DNA of 64,000 nucleotides from Bacteroidales bacterium (GCA_012522855.1 JAAYJQ010000031.1:62001-126000), one strand, 5' to 3'. Shown: positions 50,407 to 59,474, counted from the stretch's first letter. Numbers and translations: made by a program. The notes: generated by a model from the sequence alone, not told the origin.

Positions 50407-51546
50407 ATGAAAGTCCACGAATATCAAGCAAAAGAATTTTTTGCATCTTATGGGTTGCCCGTCAATCCCAGTGTTGTGTGCAGAACCCCCGAAGAAGCCG
50501 TCGCCGCCTACGAGAAACTCGGCGCTCCTACCGTCGTTGTCAAGGCGCAGGTCCATACCGGCGGCCGCGGCAAGGCCGGAGGTGTGAAGCTTGCACACAA
50601 CGAGCGGGAAGTCCGGGAAAAGGCGGAGGCGATCCTCGGAATGGAGATCAAAGGCTTCCTGGTGGACCGGGTGATGGTGGTTCCGGCAGCAGACATCGAA
50701 TCGGAGTACTATGTCAGCTTCGTCATCGACCGCAAGTCCAAATCTTCTCTCATGATGTTGAGCCGCGCAGGCGGTATGGACATCGAAGCGGTCGCGAAGG
50801 AAACCCCCGAAAAGATTGTCAAAATTCCCGTCGATCCGTTGCTCGGCATGCCCGACTACTTGGCCCGGGAAGCCGCTTTCGCGCTCTTTGACGACATGGC
50901 GCAGGTCAAGCAGGCCGTGCCGCTCTTCCAGCGTCTCTATAGGCTTTTCGTGGAGAAAGATGCCTCGTTGGCAGAGATCAACCCTCTGATCAAGACCAAG
51001 GACGGCAGCCTCAAGGCGATCGATGCCAAGATGACCTTCGACGAGAACGCGCTGTATCGCCACCCGGACGTATTCGCCCTGTTCGAACCGACGGCGGACG
51101 AGCGGAAGGAACAAGAGGCGAAAGAGAAAGGTTTCAGTTATGTGAATCTAGGCGGGGACATCGGCTGCATGGTCAACGGGGCCGGACTTGCCATGGCTAC
51201 GATGGACATGATCAAGTTTTATGGCGGCAATCCGGCCAATTTTCTCGATATCGGTGGCAGTTCAAATCCTACCAAGATCGTGGAAGCAATGAAACTATTG
51301 CTTTCAGACAAGCATGTCAAAGTGGTCTTGATCAATATTTTCGGTGGAATAACCCGCTGCGATGACGTGGCACAGGGGCTGATCGAAGCTTTCCAGCTCA
51401 TCGACATCGACCTGCCGATCGTGATCCGCTTGACCGGCACCAATGAGCGGGAGGGGCGCGAACTCCTCAAGGGGAGAAAATTCCATATCGCGACGACCAT
51501 GGACGAGGCCGGCCGGATGGCGGTCGAACTGTCCAAAAACGCATAA
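50407..51546 (+). CDS. sucC: Succinate--CoA ligase, beta subunit
   Basis: The beta subunit of the cytoplasmic enzyme links succinyl-CoA and succinate with ADP or GDP phosphorylation; in many Bacteroidales it works in the succinate-propionate branch. The 379-residue chain has [38 protein letters not shown] of the ATP-grasp domain, the [10 protein letters not shown] stretch, [38 protein letters not shown], and [18 protein letters not shown] for phosphohistidine contact. SucD follows 22 bases later. Confidence 0.97.
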   Translation: MKVHEYQAKEFFASYGLPVNPSVVCRTPEEAVAAYEKLGAPTVVVKAQVHTGGRGKAGGVKLAHNEREVREKAEAILGMEIKGFLVDRVMVVPAADIESEYYVSFVIDRKSKSSLMMLSRAGGMDIEAVAKETPEKIVKIPVDPLLGMPDYLAREAAFALFDDMAQVKQAVPLFQRLYRLFVEKDASLAEINPLIKTKDGSLKAIDAKMTFDENALYRHPDVFALFEPTADERKEQEAKEKGFSYVNLGGDIGCMVNGAGLAMATMDMIKFYGGNPANFLDIGGSSNPTKIVEAMKLLLSDKHVKVVLINIFGGITRCDDVAQGLIEAFQLIDIDLPIVIRLTGTNEREGRELLKGRKFHIATTMDEAGRMAVELSKNA

Positions 51547-51568
51547 TCAATTAAACGAGAACAGGATC

Positions 51569-52435
51569 ATGAGCATATTGATAGACAAAGAGACTCGAGT
51601 GATTGTACAGGGCCTTACCGGACGTGACGGAAGCTTCCATGCTTCCAAGATGAAACATTACGGAACGAAGATAGTGGGAGGAACCTCGCCCGGGAAGGCA
51701 GGCCAGCTGGTGGACGGAATCCCGGTGTTCAATACCGTGAAGGACGCCGTCCGCGAGACGGGCGCCGACACGTCCGTCATCTTCGTGCCTGCTCCTTTCG
51801 CCAAGGATGCGATGCTGGAGGCGGCGGACGGCGGCGTGAAGTTGATCGTCTGCATCACCGAAGGTATTCCGACCCTTGATGTGGTGGTTGCCTACCATTA
51901 CATTCGTTCCAAGGGCTGCGAACTCATCGGGCCGAACTGCCCCGGGCTCATTTCTCCGGGGAAGAGCATGGTGGGTATTATGCCGACCAACATTTTCCGG
52001 CAGGGGAGCGCCGGCGTCATCAGCCGGTCCGGGACCTTGACCTACGAAGTGGTCTACAATCTCACCAAGAATGGTTTAGGACAGTCCACGGCGGTCGGTG
52101 TGGGCGGCGACCCGATCGTGGGCCTCTACTTCCAGGATCTGCTGGAACGTTTCCAGAACGATCCGGAAACGGACAGCATTGTGCTGATTGGGGAGATCGG
52201 CGGGGACGCCGAGGAAAGGGCAGCTGAATACATCAAGGAATATGTAACCAAGCCGGTGGTGGCCTTCATTTCCGGCCGCGAGGCGCCGAAGGGCAAGCAG
52301 ATGGGGCACGCCGGCGCCATCATTTCCAGCGGTTCCGGCACGGCAGCCGAGAAGATCGCCGCCTTCGAAGCAGCCGGCGTTCCGGTCGCCCGCCTGACCA
52401 GCGAGATTCCCGCGCTGCTCAAAGCCAGGCTCTAA
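51569..52435 (+). CDS. sucD: Succinate--CoA ligase, alpha subunit
   Basis: The alpha subunit binds CoA and carries the phosphorylated histidine. From ATG 51569 it has 288 residues; longer frames run into sucC. Marks are the CoA-binding [21 protein letters not shown] and [49 protein letters not shown], and the active histidine in [15 protein letters not shown]. It pairs with sucC in one operon. A palindromic terminator lies about 75 bases downstream. Confidence 0.98.
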   Translation: MSILIDKETRVIVQGLTGRDGSFHASKMKHYGTKIVGGTSPGKAGQLVDGIPVFNTVKDAVRETGADTSVIFVPAPFAKDAMLEAADGGVKLIVCITEGIPTLDVVVAYHYIRSKGCELIGPNCPGLISPGKSMVGIMPTNIFRQGSAGVISRSGTLTYEVVYNLTKNGLGQSTAVGVGGDPIVGLYFQDLLERFQNDPETDSIVLIGEIGGDAEERAAEYIKEYVTKPVVAFISGREAPKGKQMGHAGAIISSGSGTAAEKIAAFEAAGVPVARLTSEIPALLKARL

Positions 52436-52511
52436 GCGCTTTCTGTCTCATGCAAAATCATATTCTTTTATTTCCTTGGTTTACAATAAGGGATTAAAAG
52501 GAATCATTTGA

Positions 52512-52542
52512 AATTAGCAGTACCTATAGGATACTGCTAATT
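52512..52542. terminator. Palindromic terminator between sucD and the AT-rich cassette
   Basis: AATTAGCAGTA (52512-52522) and TACTGCTAATT (52532-52542) form a perfect 11-base stem with a 9-base loop. It lies between two convergent units and could terminate both. It also marks the right-hand end of the cassette transcript. Confidence 0.7.
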
Positions 52543-52567
52543 ATTGATTATCGGTTTTGTCAAGGGA

Positions 52568-53299
52568 TTATTTCCGAATTGAAAACTTCTTAATAATTTG
52601 TTTTTTTGATCTGTCCGTAGGGACTTTAATTCCTGAACGTGCCATTCTTTTTAGTTCATTTACAACACTATTTTCCAGTTTTTTGTCGTAGGATTTAGTG
52701 TATTCAATATTGAAATCTTTAAGGCCGTCTCCTAATTGAATTATAACGCCCTGATTCGGCAGCAATGATTGAGAATCTATTGCTTTAATACTGTGCGAAT
52801 TCAAATTAATTCTAGTCATTGCATCTGACAATTTGTCTCTTTTGAGATCAGGATATTGGACATTCAATTTCATGGAAGTTTTCAACGAATTACTATTTAA
52901 AGTATATTCTCCCGGTTTCAGAAGATTAAGTACGAATAAATCTCCTTTTACGGGTGAAATGGAATCGTAAACCACTGAATCTTTATCTTTTATGATCACC
53001 CTGTTTTTGGAAAATGACTGAGAGTTATAAAACAAAAGATAGGCGTGGTCTCCATTGATTTTGAAACTACCTTTTTGAGCTCTAAGCGACGGGAGATAAA
53101 GGTCAATGTTTAGACTGGTTTCTTTATTTTCGTTTGAAGAAATAATTTGATTAGTGTGAATTAAATTATTATTCTCGTATATCTCTATCCCATAAGTGCC
53201 TGGTTTTGCCAAAGGATGTACTAAAAATGAAAACGGACTCAATGTATTTGAGCTGAAATTAGTGTTTTCCAATAAATTCCTATTTAATATTGTATTCAT
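52568..53299 (-). CDS. Unrecognised AT-rich cassette protein (third gene)
   Basis: The 243-residue protein has no signal peptide and no membrane helix. It looks mainly beta in its first two thirds, with two similar-looking strand blocks (GTYGIEIYENNNLIHTN, and LFVLNLLKPGEYTLNSN), each shaped like a small Ig-like or carboxypeptidase-regulatory-type sandwich. The C-terminal 60 residues are polar and basic, with KRMARSGIKVPTDRSKKQ. No catalytic motif is seen. It is the last gene of a minus-strand operon of three, 23 bases after the second, in strongly AT-rich DNA unlike its surroundings. Function unknown. Confidence 0.7.
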   Translation of the reverse strand: MNTILNRNLLENTNFSSNTLSPFSFLVHPLAKPGTYGIEIYENNNLIHTNQIISSNENKETSLNIDLYLPSLRAQKGSFKINGDHAYLLFYNSQSFSKNRVIIKDKDSVVYDSISPVKGDLFVLNLLKPGEYTLNSNSLKTSMKLNVQYPDLKRDKLSDAMTRINLNSHSIKAIDSQSLLPNQGVIIQLGDGLKDFNIEYTKSYDKKLENSVVNELKRMARSGIKVPTDRSKKQIIKKFSIRK

Positions 53300-53322
53300 A
53301 ATTTTGCTTTTTAGAAGTTCAA

Positions 53323-54222
53323 TTAAATATCCACGTTAATTACAAATTCATCATTTGTAACATCTGTTCGAATAGAGTTGATCGGAAGAAGAACAGGATT
53401 TGCTCCGGGAATGATAGGAAAAGGATTAGAGATTTCATACAGAGGATAACTGTTTGCAATATAATTTCCTACTTCTTGTAAGATGAAATCAAATAATCCG
53501 AAATTCACACCAAGCAGGTCTGATAACCATTCATCAATATCATCGCCGATATCCAAAATTCCTCTGATAATATCGTTGATCTCATGAAGAGACCAACTCA
53601 AAATATCTTTGGCCCATCCGGGTAATCCACCGAAAATTCCATTGATTAAATTATCCACGATATTGTCTAATAAATTTCCAACAGTATCGGAAATATCAAT
53701 AATGTCCAAATCTAACCATCTTGAATTTAAAAATACCTGCCATTTATCCATATTGTTTGCTGCATAAGCTTGATAAGGATTCAGAGAATTGTTGGAAGGT
53801 TCATCTTTGTATCTGATGATTGCGTTAAATCCACCCGAGATTTCCGAAGTAATTAATCCATCAAGATTAAGAGGAATGCTTATATCAGGATTTGCCGAGA
53901 ACAAACATATTTTTGGCGCCCTGGCTACACACCCTAGAAATGGTAGCCAAAAGATACAAAAACCACCTAAACATATTTCAGGGATGTCAATTTCCAAAGT
54001 TACATTGAGAGGATCCCAGTTTACATCTATTTCTTTTAAAACAATTTCATCAGGATCATTTTTTAAGTCGACACTTCCGCCTGTAAGTCTAATGCCTACA
54101 TTGTAAGATGCTCTAAAATTTCCCGTGGAACTACCTGATTTGGTAATATGAAAATTGTTAATCAGATTGTCTAAGACTTTATTCATGCTGTTTTCAGAAA
54201 CAGCTAATTGTATTGTAGCCAT
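53323..54222 (-). CDS. Unrecognised cassette protein, TULIP-like candidate (second gene)
   Basis: The 299-residue protein has no signal peptide. It starts with a helix (ENSMNKVLDNLINNF) followed by long alternating strands (FRASYNVGIRLTGGSVDL, IVLKEIDVNWDPLNVTLEIDIPE), then a Cys-rich hydrophobic loop with CX4C (C84, C89), and a long amphipathic helical middle (LLDNIVDNLINGIFGGL, ILDIGDDIDEWLSDLLGVN). The C-terminus ends in VTNDEFVINVDI. The helix-plus-strand layout suggests a lipid-binding tubular (TULIP/OrfX-like) fold, but this is a guess from pattern alone. It starts 2 bases after the first cassette gene and shares its CX4C and VTND features. Confidence 0.7.
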   Translation of the reverse strand: MATIQLAVSENSMNKVLDNLINNFHITKSGSSTGNFRASYNVGIRLTGGSVDLKNDPDEIVLKEIDVNWDPLNVTLEIDIPEICLGGFCIFWLPFLGCVARAPKICLFSANPDISIPLNLDGLITSEISGGFNAIIRYKDEPSNNSLNPYQAYAANNMDKWQVFLNSRWLDLDIIDISDTVGNLLDNIVDNLINGIFGGLPGWAKDILSWSLHEINDIIRGILDIGDDIDEWLSDLLGVNFGLFDFILQEVGNYIANSYPLYEISNPFPIIPGANPVLLPINSIRTDVTNDEFVINVDI

Positions 54223-54224
54223 GA

Positions 54225-55070
54225 TTATTGTACTTTAAGATAAACAGTTAAATTGTCATTGGTAACACTTGGATTAAATGGTATTACATCATCTGTGGGC
54301 ATAGGCAAAACGGTAACGTAAGATTCTAGTCCCAAAACCAACTTGCTCATAGCAATTTTCATTTTAGGGAATACTGTTTCTTGAAGCAATCTTCTAACAT
54401 AACATTCAATAATGTTTTCTAGAGCCACAGGTGCAATGTCTTTTATTTCAAGCCCCATAAGTTTAATGCTTAGGTAATTAGAATCATTAAGCACTGTTAG
54501 TTTAGCAAATACATCCATACAAAAACAACTTAATCTGTTGTAAAAAGCAGGATTGAAAACAATTCCTTTATTCATATTAAAGACATCTGAAATTTTCTTT
54601 CTTGAAAATTGTTTTAAATCCGATGTTTTGGGACTTGCGGTTTTGACCACTTTAGTACTTACAACTTTAGGGTTAAGAACAACCTGTGAGAGATTTCCAC
54701 AAACGAGTCCTGCGCATATTTTTATTGTAACAGCAAATTGTTGTACAGCAAGATTTCCCAATTCAGGAGGCAGAATAATTGTGTTGCATGGATTAAAATC
54801 CAGTTTTAAATCTTTTACCTGCATGCAAAAATCAAAACCTGAATTGGTGCCCAAAATCGGGATTTGGTCAACTTTTGTTACAATACTTTTACCCATTTGT
54901 TCCAGAAAAGGATCGGCATAAATGCGGTTGCAATAATGCTGTCGTCTTATCAAATTCTCCGTAGCATAGTTAAATGTGGCCGGCATTTGATACATAATCT
55001 GATCAATGATTTTGTTGAATGCATCTTCCGGAATAATTCCGATTGCATCACAATTAGAAGTTAATGCCAT
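54225..55070 (-). CDS. Unrecognised cassette protein, paralogue of the second gene (first gene)
   Basis: The 281-residue protein has no signal peptide or clear membrane helix. The opening (IIPEDAFNKIIDQIMYQMPATFNYA) is helical, followed by strands around FCMQVKDLKLDFNP and QQFAVTIKICAGLVCGN with a CX4C motif (C119, C124). The second half holds LSIKLMGLEIKDIAPVALENIIECYVRRLLQ and ends VTNDNLTVYLKVQ. Both the CX4C after a strand and the VTND terminus recur in the next gene, so the two look like distant paralogues that could form a hetero-oligomer. It is the first complete gene of the cassette, 22 bases after a broken frame. Confidence 0.7.
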   Translation of the reverse strand: MALTSNCDAIGIIPEDAFNKIIDQIMYQMPATFNYATENLIRRQHYCNRIYADPFLEQMGKSIVTKVDQIPILGTNSGFDFCMQVKDLKLDFNPCNTIILPPELGNLAVQQFAVTIKICAGLVCGNLSQVVLNPKVVSTKVVKTASPKTSDLKQFSRKKISDVFNMNKGIVFNPAFYNRLSCFCMDVFAKLTVLNDSNYLSIKLMGLEIKDIAPVALENIIECYVRRLLQETVFPKMKIAMSKLVLGLESYVTVLPMPTDDVIPFNPSVTNDNLTVYLKVQ

Positions 55071-55092
55071 GTCGGTAAATATTAGATTTCTC

Positions 55093-55317
55093 CTACTCTT
55101 TTTTCATTAGGTTTTTCGGATTCCCCCTTTTGGCTTCCTGAATAAGTTTATCATCTGTGTAATTTGAGTTATTCCACTGAACATATTTACTATCGTAGTT
55201 TTTCTCAAGAAATTCTCTCACGCTTTCTTTTTTGTTCTCGATGTCGGGTAGGTAATTATTTGTATGACGAACAATGGTTACGTATATGGAAAGTGGTGCT
55301 TTGTGGCTATGTCCCTC
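55093..55317 (-). pseudogene. Truncated reading frame upstream of the cassette
   Basis: A 74-codon frame without a start codon runs from a stop codon at 55318-55320 to the stop at 55093. It translates as GHSHKAPLSIYVTIVRHTNNYLP, then a charged helix-like part with VREFLEKNYDSKYVQWN, ending NPKNLMKKE. It has the same strand and AT-rich composition as the cassette and ends 22 bases before the first gene, so it is probably the tail of a fourth gene whose 5' part has been lost. Confidence 0.55.
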
Positions 55318-55355
55318 TTAACCGCTGCAGAATTTTCAGCGCTGCTGGTGTCATC

Positions 55356-55424
55356 TCCGATCTCACTGATAATCAATGGCAAGTTATTGAAAAAAATATA
55401 AATCCGCAAGAGTGCTTCGGATAA
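55356..55424 (+). mobile_element. Fragment of an IS5-type transposase N-terminus
   Basis: The frame reads SDLTDNQWQVIEKNINPQECFG, closely like the start of IS5-superfamily (DDE) transposases, which begin with a Ser-Asp-Leu-Thr-Asp-x-Gln-Trp block. Only about 20 codons remain; the rest of the element is missing and native sequence (the ridA promoter) starts soon after. It marks an old insertion or deletion endpoint at the left border of the cassette. Confidence 0.65.
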
Positions 55425-55465
55425 AATTGCGTCCTTCACCCGGCCAGTATTATTCTGAAACTTCC

Positions 55466-55496
55466 TTGTCCCCTAAAGAGAATTTTCGTATATTCG
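55466..55496 (+). promoter_or_regulatory. Promoter of ridA
   Basis: A -33 TTG (55466-55468) and a -7 box TATATTCG (55489-55496, one base from TAnnTTTG) are 20 bases apart. The ATG follows 23 bases later at 55520. Confidence 0.55.
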
Positions 55497-55519
55497 TAAG
55501 ATTGAATTATCCCGAGAAT

Positions 55520-55894
55520 ATGAAACAGATCAAGACAGAAAACGCGCCTGCCGCGATCGGCCCTTACAGCCAGGCGACGCTGATGCATTCGTTCTTGTTC
55601 GTGTCCGGCCAGCTGCCGATCGATCCCGCCACCGGCCAGTTTCCGGAAGGCGGCGTAAAAGAGCAGACCCGGCAGTCGCTCAAGAACCTCTTCGCCATCC
55701 TGAACGAAGCAGGCCCCTGCGAGGTTCTGAAGACCACCGTCCTTCTCGCCGACATGGAGGATTTCGCTGCGATGAACGAGGTCTACGCCGAGTTCTTCCG
55801 GGAGCCCTATCCGGCCCGCTGCGCCTTCGCTGTCAAAGACCTGCCGAAAGGCGCTCTTGTTGAAATCGAGTGCATCGCGGCAGTCGTAGCTTGA
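55520..55894 (+). CDS. ridA: RidA family enamine/imine deaminase
   Basis: RidA hydrolyses reactive 2-aminoacrylate and related imines formed by PLP enzymes. From the ATG at 55520 it has 124 residues, the normal length; a longer frame to 55412 includes the promoter. Marks are TENAPAAIGPYSQA at the start, LFVSGQLPIDPATGQF, QTRQSLKNLFAIL, VLLADMEDFAAMNEVYAEFF, and the catalytic Arg in YPARCAFAVKDLPKGALVEIECIA. It stands alone between an IS fragment and a hydrolase gene. Confidence 0.96.
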   Translation: MKQIKTENAPAAIGPYSQATLMHSFLFVSGQLPIDPATGQFPEGGVKEQTRQSLKNLFAILNEAGPCEVLKTTVLLADMEDFAAMNEVYAEFFREPYPARCAFAVKDLPKGALVEIECIAAVVA

Positions 55895-56000
55895 ATCCGG
55901 ATTTCGTCTCCGCCCCGTTGTTTCGGGAAATAAGGGGCAAAAATGACGATGTAATAAAAATGTTATAACACATAACGCTATTGTTTTAACTAATCATTAT

Positions 56001-57065
56001 ATGAGAATTAAATTGATTCCTGCGCTGTTGTGCGCAATTGTGGCTGTCGGGTGTACGTCCAACGTAATCCCGACAAGATGGACTCCAGAAAGGGCACAGG
56101 AATGGTATGCCGCCCTGCCATGGCTCTCTGGTTGCGACTACATCCCCGCCTCCGCCATCAACCAGATCGAGATGTGGAGCGCGGACACCTATGATCCTGC
56201 CCGGATCGATACGGAACTCGGCTGGGCGGAAGAACTGGGGTTCAACACGATGCGAGTGTACCTCAGCAGCGTGGTCTACGCACATGATCCCGAAGGCTTG
56301 AAAACGCGACTGGACGATTTCCTGACCATCTGCGATAAACACGGCATCCGGCCGGTGCTGGTCTTCTTCGATGACTGCTGGAATCCGGAATCCGCTTATG
56401 AGAAGCAGCCGGATCCCAAGCCCGGCATACACAATTCAGGTTGGGTACAGGATCCTTCGGTGTCGTTACGCGCTGACACGACAGCGCTCTATCCAGCGCT
56501 CGAAAAGTATCTCAAGGACATTGTCGGAACATTCAAGGACGATCAGCGGGTACTGCTGTGGGATCTGTACAACGAACCCGGAAACAGCGGCCACAAAGAG
56601 ACCTCCATACCGCTCGTGAAGAATGCCTTCCGATGGGCGCGGGAGGCGGGCCCGTCACAGCCGCTCTCCGTCGGCGTCTGGAACGACAGCTTGAAGGAAC
56701 TCAACGAGGTTCAGCTCGCCCTGTCTGATGTGACGACCTATCACAACTATTCCGGAGACCTCGAAGACCAACAGAATGCCATCGACACGCTCAAAGCCTA
56801 CGGCCGGCCGGTTCTCAACACGGAATATATGGCCCGCACACGCGGTTGTACTTTCCAGAAGGTCATGCCGCTGCTGAAGGAAAATAACGTGGCAGCGATC
56901 AATTGGGGCTTCGTTTCCGGCAAGACCAACACCATATTTGCCTGGGACACGCCGCTTCCGGAGGTCGAGGAGCCTGAGGTCTGGTTCCACGACATTTTCC
57001 GCCAGGATCACACTCCCTTTAGCGAGGAAGAGATCGCCGTCATCAAAGAATGCAACAAACGGTGA
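56001..57065 (+). CDS. Glycoside hydrolase lipoprotein, GH5-like
   Basis: The 354-residue protein has a lipoprotein signal (VAVGC, Cys18) and a TIM-barrel hydrolase of the GH-A clan. Strand 4 carries LLWDLYNEPGN with acid/base E192 and strand 7 carries PVLNTEYMART with nucleophile E275; WGFVSGKTNTIFAWD is the strand 8 Trp region. Bacteroidota homologues are often called cellulase or 1,4-beta-xylanase, but specificity cannot be deduced. It would act on the cell surface or in the periplasm, fitting the xylanase-esterase and arabinose genes elsewhere in the window. Confidence 0.88.
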   Translation: MRIKLIPALLCAIVAVGCTSNVIPTRWTPERAQEWYAALPWLSGCDYIPASAINQIEMWSADTYDPARIDTELGWAEELGFNTMRVYLSSVVYAHDPEGLKTRLDDFLTICDKHGIRPVLVFFDDCWNPESAYEKQPDPKPGIHNSGWVQDPSVSLRADTTALYPALEKYLKDIVGTFKDDQRVLLWDLYNEPGNSGHKETSIPLVKNAFRWAREAGPSQPLSVGVWNDSLKELNEVQLALSDVTTYHNYSGDLEDQQNAIDTLKAYGRPVLNTEYMARTRGCTFQKVMPLLKENNVAAINWGFVSGKTNTIFAWDTPLPEVEEPEVWFHDIFRQDHTPFSEEEIAVIKECNKR

Positions 57066-57119
57066 TGCCTGGCACGCTGCCGGCAGGATCGGGGAATAGG
57101 ACCGAGTTGTTTTTCCGCT

Positions 57120-58508
57120 CTATTTGCTTTTCAAGTAGGCGTCGATAGCGGCGGCGGCTTTTCGGCCGGCGCCCATCGCCAGGATGACGGTGGCGGCTCC
57201 GGTGACCGCGTCGCCTCCGGCGAAGATCCCCGGACGCGTGGTCCGTCCGTCTTCATCGGCGACAAGGCAGCCACGCCGGTTCGCTTCCAGCCCTTTAGTC
57301 GTGTTGGCAATCAATGGATTGGGAGAAGTACCCAAAGCCATGATCACGGTCTCGGTCGGGATCTCGAATTCAGACCCCGGGATCGGGACGGGGGAGCGCC
57401 GCCCGCTTTCGTCGGGTTCGCCGAGTTCCATCCGGATGCAGCGCAGTCCGCGTACCCAGCCTTTCTCATCGCCCAGCACTTCGACCGGATTGGTCAGCAT
57501 CCGGAACTGGATTCCTTCTTCCTTGGCATGGTGGACCTCCTCCCGTCGGGCGGGAAGCTCGACTTCCGTACGGCGGTACACGACGGTCACGTCCGCGCCG
57601 AGCCGGAGCGCCGTCCGGGCGGCGTCCATCGCCACGTTGCCACCACCGACCACGCATACGGATTTGCCGGTATGGATCGGGGTGCCGTAGTCCTCCCGAT
57701 AGGCCTTCATCAGGTTGTTGCGGGTGAGGAATTCGTTGGCGGAGAACACGTTGTTGAGGTTTTCTCCGGGAATATTCATAAAGCGGGGGAGTCCGGCTCC
57801 TGTGGCCACGAACACAGCCTCGAAGCCTTCGTCTTCCATCAGCGAGTCGATGGATACGGTCCGCCCCACGATGACATCTGTCTCGATTTTCACGCCCAGG
57901 GCGCAGACAGCGTCGATTTCTCGTTTCAGGACGCTTTCCTTGGGTAGACGGAATTCCGGGATGCCGTATTCCAATACGCCTCCGGGCTTGTGCAGGGCTT
58001 CGAAGATGGTGACGTCGTAGCCCATTTTGGCAAGGTCGGAAGCGCAGGCCAGGCCGGCAGGACCGGAGCCGATCACCGCGACCTTCCGGCCGGAAGGTCG
58101 CGATACGGCTCCTTCAGAGGGCGTACCCGCCGCCGCTACGTAGTCGGCGACGAAGCGCTCGAGTTTACCGATGGCGACGGGCTCGCCCTTGACGCCGAGG
58201 ATGCAACTGCCCTCGCATTGGGTCTCCTGCGGGCAGACGCGTCCGCAGACGGCGGGCAGGGAGGAGTCTTCCGCGATGATGGCCGCGGCGGCCGAGATGT
58301 CGCCTGCGTTCACCTGCGCGATGAAATCGGGGATCTTGATCCCGACCGGACAGGCGGGAATGCAGCGGGGATTCTTGCATTGCAGACAGCGGGAGGCTTC
58401 AAGTCGGGCTTCTTCGAAGTTGTAGCCGTAGCTGACTTCTTCGAAATTGCGCGCCCGCACCTGGGGATCCTGTTCTCGAACCGGCACTCTGGGTATTTTG
58501 TTAGCCAT
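57120..58508 (-). CDS. NADPH-dependent oxidoreductase, NfnB/GltD-like subunit
   Basis: The 462-residue protein belongs to the glutamate synthase small-subunit-like flavoproteins. Near the N-terminus are cysteine clusters for 4Fe-4S centres (ASRCLQCKNPRCIPACPVGI and AVCGRVCPQETQCEGSC), then an FAD motif VAVIGSGPAGLACASDLAKMGY, an NADP-binding VCVVGGGNVAMDAARTALRLGA, and the C-terminal FAD part GIFAGGDAVTGAATVILAMGAG. Next to the NfnA-like gene, 9 bases away, the likely complex is the electron-bifurcating ferredoxin:NADP oxidoreductase NfnAB (or sulfide dehydrogenase SudAB); stand-alone GltD-like enzymes are the alternative. Confidence 0.92.
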   Translation of the reverse strand: MANKIPRVPVREQDPQVRARNFEEVSYGYNFEEARLEASRCLQCKNPRCIPACPVGIKIPDFIAQVNAGDISAAAAIIAEDSSLPAVCGRVCPQETQCEGSCILGVKGEPVAIGKLERFVADYVAAAGTPSEGAVSRPSGRKVAVIGSGPAGLACASDLAKMGYDVTIFEALHKPGGVLEYGIPEFRLPKESVLKREIDAVCALGVKIETDVIVGRTVSIDSLMEDEGFEAVFVATGAGLPRFMNIPGENLNNVFSANEFLTRNNLMKAYREDYGTPIHTGKSVCVVGGGNVAMDAARTALRLGADVTVVYRRTEVELPARREEVHHAKEEGIQFRMLTNPVEVLGDEKGWVRGLRCIRMELGEPDESGRRSPVPIPGSEFEIPTETVIMALGTSPNPLIANTTKGLEANRRGCLVADEDGRTTRPGIFAGGDAVTGAATVILAMGAGRKAAAAIDAYLKSK

Positions 58509-58517
58509 TGTATTCCG

Positions 58518-59366
58518 TTATCGAATTCTACATTTGTGCAGCTCTTTCTGTTCCTCGGAGCGATATTGTCCGAGACGCCGCATGGCTTCGTCGAAGTCCA
58601 CGTCGTAGCCGTTGAACTCGGGGCCGTCCACGCAGGCGAAGCGGGTCTTCCCGGCCACGGTCACGCGACAGGCCCCGCACATGCCGGTGCCGTCCACCAT
58701 CAAAGTGTTAAGGCTCACGTCGATCGGAAGGCCGAGTTCTTTGCAGGTCAGCGTGCTGAATTTCATCATGATCATCGGTCCGATGGCCACCGCTTGGGTG
58801 TAGGAATATCCTTCTTCGGAAACCAGTTTTTCCAACCGCGCTGTTACGAGCCCGTGAAAACCCTCGGAACCGTCGTCCGTGCAGAGAAAGAGATGATCGC
58901 AGACCGATCCGATCTCCTTTGTGTAAATCAGCATATCTTTGGTCCTGGCGCCGATGATCACATCCACGGCAACGCCTCTTTTATGCAGCCACTTGGCCTG
59001 GGGATAGACCGGAGCGGTTCCCACGCCGCCGGCGATGAAGATGTACCGCGCGTCTTTGAGTACTTCCTCAGTCTTGTGTACGAAGGCGGAAGGATTGCCC
59101 AGAGGACCGACGACGTCCCGGAAGGAATCTCCTTCGTTCAGGGCGATGATGGCGGCCGAGGAAGCCCCGATTAGTTGCGTTACGATCACGACGGTGCCTT
59201 TTCCCGCATCGTAATCACTGATGGTGAGCGGAACGCGTTCGCCTTTTTCATCGGTGCGGACGATCAGAAACTGCCCCGGCTTGGCTGCCTTCGCGATCCG
59301 CGGCGCCTCAACCTCCATCCGGCAGATAATCGGGGTCAGCATTTCTTTTTTGACGATTTTGTACAT
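58518..59366 (-). CDS. FAD/NAD-binding oxidoreductase, NfnA/SudB-like subunit
   Basis: The 282-residue protein is a PyrK-like flavoprotein: FAD-binding beta barrel with GQFLIVRTDEKGERVPLTISD, then the NAD domain with YIFIAGGVGTAPVYPQAKWL. The C-terminal part holds the 2Fe-2S cysteines in MVDGTGMCGACRVTVAGKTRFACVDGP, and ends with an arginine-rich helix. Its start lies 9 bases before the NfnB-like gene in the same operon. The pair would exchange electrons between NADH, ferredoxin and NADP. A -7 box lies just upstream. Confidence 0.92.
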   Translation of the reverse strand: MYKIVKKEMLTPIICRMEVEAPRIAKAAKPGQFLIVRTDEKGERVPLTISDYDAGKGTVVIVTQLIGASSAAIIALNEGDSFRDVVGPLGNPSAFVHKTEEVLKDARYIFIAGGVGTAPVYPQAKWLHKRGVAVDVIIGARTKDMLIYTKEIGSVCDHLFLCTDDGSEGFHGLVTARLEKLVSEEGYSYTQAVAIGPMIMMKFSTLTCKELGLPIDVSLNTLMVDGTGMCGACRVTVAGKTRFACVDGPEFNGYDVDFDEAMRRLGQYRSEEQKELHKCRIR

Positions 59367-59398
59367 GCGTTCGTTTTGGCTGTTAATTTCATGAGCGT

Positions 59399-59406
59399 CA
59401 AAATTA
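59399..59406 (-). promoter_or_regulatory. -7 box of the nfn operon
   Basis: On the minus strand TAATTTTG is an exact TAnnTTTG match, 32 bases before the start at 59366. Confidence 0.6.
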
Positions 59407-59474
59407 AAAAATGCTTCGGAATATTCCTAATCTTCCTGATCAAGCACCGCTGCCGAATTCTCTTCAGCGCACTG

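Noticed and set aside
55164..55355. Longer reading of the transposase fragment upstream of its conserved block
   Set aside because: The translation before the SDLTDNQW block does not resemble any transposase and overlaps the broken cassette frame.
52436..55519. AT-rich cassette considered as a prophage fragment
   Set aside because: No integrase, capsid, tail or lysis gene was seen, and the genes form a simple operon.
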